This document shows positions 1-5,035 of a stretch of 7,520 bases of DNA, one piece after another. The stretch's first letter is position 1. Each line of letters begins with the position of its first letter. The notes beneath the pieces are model-generated. The model saw only the letters and a program-made list of their open reading frames with translations. It was not told the origin of the DNA and ran no database searches. A program made the translations under genes and the position numbers. The DNA comes from an uncultured bacterium (GTDB lineage Bacteria; Bacteroidota; Bacteroidia; CAILMK01): assembly GCA_903835275.1 (NCBI GenBank), contig CAILMK010000574.1, positions 1 to 7,520 on the forward strand, in the 5' to 3' direction.

Positions 1-463
1 AAATTTTAATATGAATTATCAATTTACTGTTCCAAGTTCAAGTAGTGCAGGAAATAGTTATTCTTTTGAATTTGTACTTACTGATGTAGCAGGCCATTCT
101 ACTACTACTAATGTTACATTGCATCAGGTTGCTAATGCTGAAACCTGCACTGTTACTCCTATCGGTGACACTACAGCGAGTGTTGGTCAAACAATTACTT
201 ATAATGTTACAGTCACTCCTTACTGTGGGGCAAACTTGGAAACATTGTATTGTAAAGAATTTGATTCAACTTTGAATTTTAAATTTTTAACTAGTCAATT
301 TACGTTTTCTGAAAACCAAAAGACAACTTTTACAAAGTCTATTCCTGTAACTGTACCTTCAAATTTAAGTCTTGCAAGTGGTGATTATTTTGAAATAAAT
401 ATACAATCCTCCTCGGATTTAGGATTTAGTCCATTAGTCCGGCGCAGAATATTGATAAAGTAA
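1..463 (+). CDS. C-terminal part of a beta-rich surface or secreted protein (5' end outside the window)
   Basis: The reading frame is open from base 2 to the TAA at 461-463. The first ATG, at 11, lies in mid-domain with no stop before it, so this is almost certainly the tail of a longer protein. About 153 residues are visible. They are rich in Ser, Thr, Val and Asn, with alternating hydrophobic residues typical of extracellular beta-sandwich modules. The first part (to about residue 43 from the ATG) contains a FEFVLTDVAGHSTTTNV stretch, like the Ig-like 'TDxAGxxTT' repeats of Bacteroidota exported proteins. The second part starts at CTVTPIG and has three cysteines (CTVTP, PYCGA, LYCKE) that could form a disulfide in an oxidising compartment. 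It ends in a basic VRRRILIK. I see no clear type IX sorting domain. The gene is visibly more AT-rich than atpG next to it. The exact family is not recognised; export is inferred from composition only. Confidence 0.6.
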   Translation, partial: NFNMNYQFTVPSSSSAGNSYSFEFVLTDVAGHSTTTNVTLHQVANAETCTVTPIGDTTASVGQTITYNVTVTPYCGANLETLYCKEFDSTLNFKFLTSQFTFSENQKTTFTKSIPVTVPSNLSLASGDYFEINIQSSSDLGFSPLVRRRILIK

Positions 464-506
464 AATAAGAATAAATTATAACAGTATTTTTTCGATATCT
501 TAATGG

Positions 507-513
507 TATCTTG
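507..513 (+). promoter_or_regulatory. Possible -7 promoter element for atpG
   Basis: TATCTTG sits 16 bp before the atpG ATG. It resembles the Bacteroidota -7 box TAnnTTTG with one T missing. The same heptamer precedes the lipoprotein gene at 1557. No good TTG lies about 19 bp upstream, so the call rests on the -7 element alone. If real, atpG has its own promoter and does not depend on read-through from the gene to its left. Confidence 0.3.
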
Positions 514-529
514 AATAAAACAATAGAAA

Positions 530-1414
530 ATGGGATCACTTAAAGAAGTACGAAATAGGCTGGTATCTGTTAAGTCAACTCAACAGATAACGAAAGCGAT
601 GAAGGTGGTATCTGCTGCGAAGCTCAGGAAAGCGCAGGGACGTATTGTACAGATGCGCCCTTATGCCCAAAAGCTGCAGGCGATACTTGGCCAGCTTGCC
701 GATAGCCTGGAAGGTTCTGAGGGAAAGAAGTTCTATGCTGTGCGCCCTGTAAAAAAGGTTCTCATCGTAGCTATCACTTCCGACCGCGGACTTGCAGGAG
801 CTTTCAATAGCTATATCGTCAAGGAAGCTATTCGTCAGATGAAAGAGACATACGGTCCACAACTGAAGACGAAAAACATTGATATTATCACTGTTGGTAA
901 GAAGGCGTATGATTATTTCTCCAAGAGGGATTTTAATCTGATCAAGGAGCATAACAGCATTTTTGCTGACCTTACCTACGATGCGGCCGATAAGATCGCA
1001 GGCAATATCATGCAGGCGTTCTTAGATGAGAAATACGATGCAGTGGATCTGGTGTACAATCAGTTCAAAAATGCTGCTGTATTCATTCCTACGGTAGAGC
1101 ACTTCCTCCCCATTCCGGTAGCTGCTCTAAAGGAAGGTGCAAAGAAAACTACCACCGATTATATCTTCGAACCATCCCAGGAAGCAATCGTAGGCAGGTT
1201 GATTTCCCAGAGTCTTCGTGTGAATTTCTTCCGCACATTGCTGGAAAGTAATGCTGCAGAACACGGCGCACGTATGACAGCTATGGATAAGGCTACTGAA
1301 AATGCCGAGGACTTACTCCGCGCATTGAAATTACAATACAACAAAGAACGTCAGGCTACCATCACCAAGGAAATCCTCGAGATCGTTGGCGGTGCACAAG
1401 CCCTGAACGGATAA
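530..1414 (+). CDS. atpG: ATP synthase F1 subunit gamma
   Basis: This is the central rotor shaft of the F1 sector of F1Fo-ATP synthase. It turns inside the alpha3beta3 hexamer on the cytoplasmic face of the inner membrane. The 294-residue product has the usual gamma length. The N-terminal coiled-coil helix begins at once (SLKEVRNRLVSVKSTQQITK, residues 3-22). The conserved TSDRGLAGAFN segment is at 83-93. The C-terminal helix carries the family signature I-T-x-E-x2-E-x3-G-A-x-A at residues 278-291. The ATG at 530 is chosen because the MGSLKEVRNR start is standard for the family. A strong terminator follows at 1442. In many Bacteroidota atpG directly follows atpA; here the gene to the left is an unrelated exported protein, so atpG appears detached from the rest of the operon. 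GC content is visibly higher than in the flanking genes, as expected for a core gene. Identification is secure. Confidence 0.98.
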   Translation: MGSLKEVRNRLVSVKSTQQITKAMKVVSAAKLRKAQGRIVQMRPYAQKLQAILGQLADSLEGSEGKKFYAVRPVKKVLIVAITSDRGLAGAFNSYIVKEAIRQMKETYGPQLKTKNIDIITVGKKAYDYFSKRDFNLIKEHNSIFADLTYDAADKIAGNIMQAFLDEKYDAVDLVYNQFKNAAVFIPTVEHFLPIPVAALKEGAKKTTTDYIFEPSQEAIVGRLISQSLRVNFFRTLLESNAAEHGARMTAMDKATENAEDLLRALKLQYNKERQATITKEILEIVGGAQALNG

Positions 1415-1441
1415 GAATATTAATCAAGTATGAAAAGAGAG

Positions 1442-1469
1442 AGGCGAGCAGAAATGTTCGCCTTTTTTT
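1442..1469 (+). terminator. Intrinsic terminator of atpG
   Basis: AGGCGAGCA (1442-1450) pairs with TGTTCGCCT (1455-1463) around a GAAA tetraloop, giving a 9-bp stem with one G-U wobble. A run of seven T (1463-1469) follows directly. It lies 27 bp after the atpG stop codon and is a textbook rho-independent terminator in the atpG direction. Confidence 0.9.
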
Positions 1470-1478
1470 GTGGGGGAC

Positions 1479-1542
1479 AGCCCGCTTCGCGCGCTTTCTT
1501 TTCTCCCGCAGATAACGCGGATTCCGCTGATGATATTATCTG
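1479..1542. repeat. Repeat-like intergenic patch: hairpin plus three 9-bp CGCnGATnn units
   Basis: Directly after the atpG terminator is a hairpin, AGCCCGC (1479-1485), loop TTC, GCGCGCT (1489-1495), with one C-C mismatch and a pyrimidine-rich tail. Then come three imperfect 9-bp tandem units: CGCAGATAA (1507-1515), CGCGGATTC (1516-1524) and CGCTGATGA (1525-1533). CAGATAA (1509-1515) is also an inverted copy of TTATCTG (1536-1542). The patch is more GC-rich than its surroundings and does not code. From memory, similar 'CGCAGAT...CGCGGAT' strings recur between genes in Bacteroidota genomes, so it may be a copy of an interspersed repeat. That cannot be shown from one copy. Confidence 0.5.
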
Positions 1543-1556
1543 AAATAAAATTTGGC

Positions 1557-1563
1557 TATCTTG
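1557..1563 (+). promoter_or_regulatory. Possible -7 promoter element for the lipoprotein gene
   Basis: TATCTTG (followed by CG) ends 13 bp before the ATG at 1577. It resembles the Bacteroidota TAnnTTTG(C) -7 box with one T missing and equals the element seen before atpG. No convincing -33 TTG was found at the right distance. Confidence 0.35.
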
Positions 1564-1576
1564 CGTTAAATAAACA

Positions 1577-2929
1577 ATGAAAAGAACCACCTTTATATTT
1601 CTTTTAGGATTTGCTTTTAGCTTTATTCTACTCTCTTGTCATTCAAATTCAAAAAAGAAAACTGAATGGACTGAGGAACAGAAACGCAAATATTTTGAGG
1701 AGCATATAGCTTATACTTACGGAAATGGATTTATGTTACCAAAAACGGATAGTGCCAATTTTGAGTTTTTTGTCAATAATTTTTATCCTGAATGCACAGC
1801 AAAGAATAGATATAATCCATACGTATATGCTTTTGAAGAAAACTATATAGATAGTTTGAATTATGATAAAAACAGAACATTGATAAGGATAACTATTGAT
1901 CCATGTTTCCGCATTCCATATTGTTTGATATTAGAAAAGAAAAAAGACAAAGCATACTTTACCATGAAAGAAACAAATGGTAATGGGGGATATTACAGTG
2001 GGATTCTTGTTTCTACTTCTACAATAATTGTCAACATAAATCTGTATGACAGTATATCTAATGAATTACATAAATTGAATTTTTGGAATCTGAAAAAGGA
2101 TACCACTTGCGGGCTAGGATCCGATGGTGAAACATGGGACATAGAAGCAATTGATAAAGGTAAATACAATTTAATTGAAAGGTGGGTTCCATATGAATGC
2201 GGCAATTCCACTACTAAAACTTTAGGTAAAATTGGGATATATTTAGAGGAACTGTTTACCAAACACCAAACAAAAATATTATTAAGGGGGCCAAAAAATC
2301 AAGACCTGAAACAAGTTGATTATATCAGCGATAAGAAACATTATATCCTACAAATAATGGATATTCTCGGGATTAAATTTGACAACATTCCTAAAGTAAA
2401 ATCAAAAATACTATACGACAATTCAGGTGCTCCAGGTTTCAAAGAACAAAAAGGAGATACAATAATTTATTGGAGTACCGGAGGAATGGGCTGGGCTGAT
2501 TATCCATATTTAAAATCAATCCTTAATAATCCGGACTTTGGAAGGACGAGGTACATTACAAACGTCAATAATGATGGTTGGGTATATGTCGGGTATATTG
2601 GCCCAAATAAATTTATTATTAAGAATAAAACGATCTATTACGTAGACGAAGATGACAGTAATGCTGTTAAAATGCTCTTTTCACCTTACCTTTTTTCAAA
2701 GAATAAGAAAGTGATAAAATATTATCCCAACTGTAAATATCCTGACACCTTAACTTTAGGATACAGTTGGAGGATAAACAATAAATCGTATTACAAAGTT
2801 GGTATTAAATGCAATTCAAAATATGGGGAATTACACAGGAGCTATATTTTTGACATGAACTATAACATCTGGCAATATGACTCTACAGTTCTTGATCAGA
2901 AATATGTAAACCAAGCCGATGAAAATTAA
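1577..2929 (+). CDS. Orphan lipoprotein of unknown function
   Basis: A 450-residue protein with a clear lipoprotein signal: basic start MKRTT, hydrophobic core at residues 6-18 and lipobox LLSC, with the acylated Cys at 21. The next residues are HSNSKKK, so it is probably anchored in the envelope facing the periplasm or cell surface. The mature part is rich in Tyr, Asn, Lys and aromatic residues, with paired segments such as IIYWSTGGMGWADYPY (about 297-312) and NNDGWVYVGYIGPNKF (about 331-346), which suggest a mostly beta fold. No catalytic motif or known domain is recognised. Codon use is strongly AT-rich compared with atpG, prmC and ribD, which suggests a fast-evolving or acquired gene. It has its own putative promoter, lies behind a terminator and converges on the dehydrogenase gene 33 bp away, so it is probably monocistronic. 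Lipoprotein status is confident; function is unknown. Confidence 0.85.
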   Translation: MKRTTFIFLLGFAFSFILLSCHSNSKKKTEWTEEQKRKYFEEHIAYTYGNGFMLPKTDSANFEFFVNNFYPECTAKNRYNPYVYAFEENYIDSLNYDKNRTLIRITIDPCFRIPYCLILEKKKDKAYFTMKETNGNGGYYSGILVSTSTIIVNINLYDSISNELHKLNFWNLKKDTTCGLGSDGETWDIEAIDKGKYNLIERWVPYECGNSTTKTLGKIGIYLEELFTKHQTKILLRGPKNQDLKQVDYISDKKHYILQIMDILGIKFDNIPKVKSKILYDNSGAPGFKEQKGDTIIYWSTGGMGWADYPYLKSILNNPDFGRTRYITNVNNDGWVYVGYIGPNKFIIKNKTIYYVDEDDSNAVKMLFSPYLFSKNKKVIKYYPNCKYPDTLTLGYSWRINNKSYYKVGIKCNSKYGELHRSYIFDMNYNIWQYDSTVLDQKYVNQADEN

Positions 2930-2962
2930 GTTAGCAATCCATAAATCTGACGAATCCAAATC

Positions 2963-3652
2963 CTATTTTACCCTCAAAGGTCGGAACACAATATCATTCA
3001 CATTGAAATTATCAGGAGTTTCAAGTGCATGAACGATCTGCGATGCTACATCCACTGCCTGCATCATTTTATCATGTGCCTTGATGCCCGGGGAATTATT
3101 GAAGAAATCCGTTTGTACGCTGCCGGGATACACTCCGGTCACCTTTATACCACTATCCCTTAGCTCGCGGAATAAAGAGTCCGTAATGCCCTTTACAGCG
3201 TGTTTGGAGCCTGCATAGCCTCCAATCTGTGCCATACCTTCAAGACCGGCAATGGAGGAGATATTAACGATATGTCCGTAACCAGATTTTTTCATCACAG
3301 GAATAACCTGGCGGCATACATGATAGATGCCATAAACATTCACTTCATACATTTCGTAAAACTGCTCCGGAGGCATTTCATCAAAGTTTCCAAAATAGCC
3401 AAGTCCGGCATTATTGACGAGAATATGAATGGTTTCGTCAAGGAGTTTCCTGAAGACCTCAAAACTTTCTTCCACGCTTTTGAGAACCCGTACATCCGTA
3501 GAGAAGAAATGAAAATTTTCGTGCTTGAAATCGGGTTCATTTTTGCCGAGGCCAGCTACTATGCATCCTTTGGAAAGTAGTTGCTCTACTATGGCTCTGC
3601 CGATGCCTTTGCTTACTCCGGTTACGACTGCTATTTTGTTTTGTAGTTGCAT
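2963..3652 (-). CDS. Short-chain dehydrogenase/reductase (SDR family, NAD(P)-dependent)
   Basis: A 229-residue classical SDR with a single Rossmann domain, probably cytoplasmic, oxidising or reducing an unknown alcohol/carbonyl substrate. Visible motifs are the cofactor-binding TGVSKGIG (residues 11-18), the acidic STDV (51-54), NNAG (80-83), the catalytic Ser in NISSIAG (around 132-133), YAGSK with catalytic Tyr146 and Lys150, and YPGSVQTDF (175-183). The ATG at 3652 is chosen because MQLQNKIAVVTG is the normal SDR start. A longer frame begins with TTG at 3694 but would add 14 residues encoded by promoter and palindrome DNA. Substrate and cofactor preference cannot be fixed. The nested palindrome at 3676-3708 lies over the predicted promoter, so regulation by a DNA-binding repressor is possible. 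It converges on the lipoprotein gene and lies downstream of the GIY-YIG cassette on the same strand. Confidence 0.93.
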   Translation of the reverse strand: MQLQNKIAVVTGVSKGIGRAIVEQLLSKGCIVAGLGKNEPDFKHENFHFFSTDVRVLKSVEESFEVFRKLLDETIHILVNNAGLGYFGNFDEMPPEQFYEMYEVNVYGIYHVCRQVIPVMKKSGYGHIVNISSIAGLEGMAQIGGYAGSKHAVKGITDSLFRELRDSGIKVTGVYPGSVQTDFFNNSPGIKAHDKMMQAVDVASQIVHALETPDNFNVNDIVFRPLRVK

Positions 3653-3674
3653 AATGTAAAATGTTGTGTGGCTG

Positions 3675-3704
3675 CAAAGTTGCCAACTTTTCAAAAGTTG
3701 GCAA
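3675..3704 (-). promoter_or_regulatory. Predicted promoter of the SDR gene (-33 and -7 boxes)
   Basis: Read on the minus strand, TTG (3704-3702) is followed by exactly 19 bp and then CAACTTTG (3682-3675), which matches the Bacteroidota -7 consensus TAnnTTTG at all but the first fixed base. The -7 box ends 22 bp before the ATG at 3652. The two boxes fall in opposite outer parts of the 33-bp palindrome. Confidence 0.5.
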
Positions 3705-3708
3705 CTTT
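3676..3708. repeat. Perfect 33-bp nested palindrome (operator or REP-like element)
   Basis: AAAGTTGCCAACTTTT (3676-3691), a single central C (3692), then its exact reverse complement (3693-3708). Each arm is itself a palindrome, AAAGTTG-C-CAACTTT, so the heptamer AAAGTTG occurs four times in alternating orientation. It spans the predicted -33 to -7 interval of the SDR gene, so it could be a tandem operator for a dimeric repressor of the MarR type (GTTGC/GCAAC-like half-sites). It could equally be an interspersed REP-like palindrome, or a hairpin that blocks read-through from the GIY-YIG gene. The palindrome is seen directly; its role is inferred. Confidence 0.9.
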
Positions 3709-3720
3709 ATTTCTTTGTTT

Positions 3721-3756
3721 TGTCATTCAGAAGGAACCTTGCCCGTATATCTGATG
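3721..3756 (+). repeat. Left inverted repeat of the GIY-YIG cassette
   Basis: The 36 bp starting TGTCATTCAG match the reverse complement of 4088-4123 at 33 of 36 positions, with differences at 3731, 3737 and 3751. Similarity stops at 3720/4124 on the outside and after TGATG on the inside. The left arm ends 14 bp after the GIY-YIG stop codon, counted in the gene's direction. Confidence 0.9.
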
Positions 3757-3770
3757 AGTTTTCTAAATTG

Positions 3771-4064
3771 TTACAATATTATTTTTCCTAATCTTGGATT
3801 AGTTTCCTTAACCATTTGAAGTTTATCCTCCCTGCTCATATTCTTAATGTCTTTTTCACGGCTTATCGCCTGATCTATATTTTGAAAGTACTCATAATAT
3901 ACAAGATTATAGCAATAAAACTTTCCTGCAAATGTAGCCTCATTTCCCCTGTTTGCCATGTGTTCACTAATCCTCCTTTGCAGATCATTAGTAACTCCTG
4001 TATACAGAACAGTCCTTGAAGGATTCATTGTAATGTAGACATAGTAGTTATGTGATAATTTCAC
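3771..4064 (-). CDS. Single-domain GIY-YIG nuclease (YhbQ/UPF0213-like)
   Basis: A 97-residue protein made of little more than one GIY-YIG endonuclease domain, a metal-dependent DNA-cleaving fold. The GIY triplet appears as V9-Y10-I11 and the YIG triplet as Y21-T22-G23. The catalytic helix Arg is in LQRRISEH (R30 or R31), and the probable metal-binding Glu is E70 in AISREKDIK, the conserved 'A-x-x-R-E-K-x-I-K' helix. The C-terminus ends NPRLGKIIL. The GTG at 4064 is the best start: a TAA stop lies two codons upstream, and the first internal ATG (Met13) would remove the GIY strand. A good -7 box lies 26 bp upstream in the right inverted repeat. In this small family some members have DNA repair-like activity and the role is mostly unknown. 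Here the flanking inverted repeats suggest a selfish or mobile role. Confidence 0.9.
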   Translation of the reverse strand: MKLSHNYYVYITMNPSRTVLYTGVTNDLQRRISEHMANRGNEATFAGKFYCYNLVYYEYFQNIDQAISREKDIKNMSREDKLQMVKETNPRLGKIIL

Positions 4065-4087
4065 TACTTAAATTATTTTACCTTATG

Positions 4088-4123
4088 CATCAAATATACG
4101 GGCAAGTTTCCTGCTGAATGACA
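4088..4123 (-). repeat. Right inverted repeat of the GIY-YIG cassette
   Basis: Reverse-complement partner of 3721-3756, identical at 33 of 36 positions. The outer end, CTGAATGACA, is 15 bp from the prmC stop codon. The inner end contains a promoter-like TATATTTG reading into the nuclease gene. Confidence 0.9.
4091..4098 (-). promoter_or_regulatory. Predicted -7 box of the GIY-YIG gene, inside the right inverted repeat
   Basis: On the minus strand TATATTTG is an exact match to TAnnTTTG and ends 26 bp before the GTG start at 4064, a normal leader length. The left arm carries TATATCTG at the mirrored place, so only the arm in front of the gene has the full consensus. No clear -33 TTG was found. 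Confidence 0.45.
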
Positions 4124-4138
4124 GTTCAAAAATACAAA

Positions 4139-4999
4139 CTACCGCCCCATTTTCAATCCGCGTACAAATCTATCTTTTCCGTGAATATCCTGTTTAATTT
4201 CCACGTTTTTAAAGCCTGTTTTTTCGAGCAGGAATTTCACTTCCTTGCCGTATTCCTCATTAATTTCAAAATACACGCTCCCTCCTACTTTGAGTTTTTG
4301 TTTGGCCATCGCGCCGATCTTTTTATAGAATAAAAGGGGATCTTCATTAGGAACAAAAAGCGCAATTTCAGGTTCGTATTTCAAAACATTTTCATGCATC
4401 AGGCTCTTTTCCTTTTCCAGCACATACGGAGGATTGCTCACTATGATATCAAAGGAAGAAAGATTTCCCCAGCTTTTTTCATCAAGCACATTCATCTGGA
4501 TGAATTTTGTATTTGCCTTGAGTTCCTCCGCATTTTCACGGGCTATTTTCAGGGCATCCTTGCTGATATCAATGGCAGTCACCTGGGTATTATTCATCAG
4601 TTTTTCCAGAGCAATGGCAATGCAACCGCTGCCGGTACATGCATCAAGGATCTGCATTCCTGAGATATTATTTTCAAAACGTACCCATTGGACCAGTTCC
4701 TCCGTTTCAGGGCGGGGAATCAGAACGTTCTTATCCACCAGAATTTTGAACCCGGCGAAATCGGTATGTCCCAGTATATATTGTACCGGCTCGCCCTTTG
4801 CAGAGCGTTTAACTGCGGTTTTTATAGCCTTTTCATTTTCCTCATCAATTCCCTGTGATTTATAAATGGCAAGCTCGGTATTATTCATTTCAAGGATTTC
4901 CCGGAGGATAAGCTTCACGACGGACATTGCCTCCCGTTCCTCATAGATCTCTTTGAGGCGGGTTACAGATTCACTGGTAATTTCGGCAATGCTGCTCAT
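4139..4999 (-). CDS. prmC: Peptide chain release factor N5-glutamine methyltransferase (PrmC/HemK)
   Basis: Uses S-adenosylmethionine to methylate the glutamine of the GGQ motif in release factors RF1/RF2, which speeds translation termination; cytoplasmic. The 286-residue product has the usual two domains. The N-terminal helical domain (about 1-90) includes the PVQYILGHTDFAGFKILV segment typical of PrmC. The class I methyltransferase domain follows. Conserved sites are IPRPETEELV (94-103), SAM motif I ILDACTGSGCIAIAL (117-131), the acidic AID of motif II (142-144) and the substrate-binding NPPY (189-192). The ATG at 4999 gives the normal length; the frame stays open upstream, but that DNA is ribD on the other strand. 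The gene is divergent from ribD with 36 bp between start codons. The GIY-YIG cassette starts 15 bp beyond its stop and may be partly co-transcribed with it. Confidence 0.97.
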   Translation of the reverse strand: MSSIAEITSESVTRLKEIYEEREAMSVVKLILREILEMNNTELAIYKSQGIDEENEKAIKTAVKRSAKGEPVQYILGHTDFAGFKILVDKNVLIPRPETEELVQWVRFENNISGMQILDACTGSGCIAIALEKLMNNTQVTAIDISKDALKIARENAEELKANTKFIQMNVLDEKSWGNLSSFDIIVSNPPYVLEKEKSLMHENVLKYEPEIALFVPNEDPLLFYKKIGAMAKQKLKVGGSVYFEINEEYGKEVKFLLEKTGFKNVEIKQDIHGKDRFVRGLKMGR

Positions 5000-5023
5000 A
5001 ATGGTTAATATTGCTATAATAGT

Positions 5024-5031
5024 TAGCTTTG
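5024..5031 (+). promoter_or_regulatory. Predicted -7 box of ribD, very close to the start codon
   Basis: TAGCTTTG matches TAnnTTTG exactly and ends only 4 bp before the ribD ATG at 5036. Transcription would begin at or next to the start codon, implying a leaderless or nearly leaderless mRNA. No good TTG is seen about 19 bp upstream, so a chance match is possible. The 36-bp gap has no room for an FMN riboswitch. Confidence 0.4.
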
Positions 5032-5035
5032 AAGT

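Larger units (their letters stand above)
3721..4123 (-). mobile_element. Putative 403-bp GIY-YIG cassette bounded by inverted repeats
   Basis: The unit consists of two 36-bp inverted repeats (3721-3756 and 4088-4123) with a single GIY-YIG nuclease gene filling the space between them. It lies between the prmC 3' end, 15 bp away, and the SDR promoter region. There is no transposase or recombinase gene and no convincing target-site duplication: the outer flanks read ...TTTGTTT and GTTCAAA.... Mobility is inferred from the terminal-repeat layout and from the known involvement of GIY-YIG nucleases in homing and mobile DNA. Alternatives are that the repeats are independent REP-like copies on either side of the gene, or that they are regulatory. 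Confidence 0.5.

Noticed and set aside
494..510. Small hairpin GATATC-TTAAT-GGTATC between the partial gene and atpG, as a terminator
   Set aside because: The 6-bp stem is AT-rich with a G-U pair and has no T-run after it on the coding strand. It is not convincing as a terminator.
1507..1533. CRISPR-like or iteron-type array
   Set aside because: There are only three imperfect 9-bp units without spacers, and no cas, rep or partition gene nearby.
3200..3580. 126-codon plus-strand reading frame inside the SDR gene
   Set aside because: It is antisense to a clearly conserved SDR, has no recognisable protein features and is best explained as a shadow frame.
3653..3694. Longer SDR start at a TTG, adding 14 residues
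   Set aside because: The added residues would be encoded by the palindrome and promoter region and lie outside the conserved SDR start. The ATG at 3652 gives the normal MQLQNKIAVVTG N-terminus.
3715..4129. Target-site duplication around the GIY-YIG cassette
   Set aside because: The flanks (…TTTGTTT and GTTCAAA…) share at most a 3-bp GTT if the left boundary is shifted by one base, which is within chance. No duplication is claimed.
4434..4865. 143-codon plus-strand reading frame inside prmC
   Set aside because: It is antisense to the conserved methyltransferase domain, and its low-complexity Ser/Phe-rich translation reflects the reverse strand of prmC.
5000..5035. FMN riboswitch upstream of ribD
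   Set aside because: The intergenic space is only 36 bp, far too short for the FMN aptamer, and none of its conserved elements is visible.
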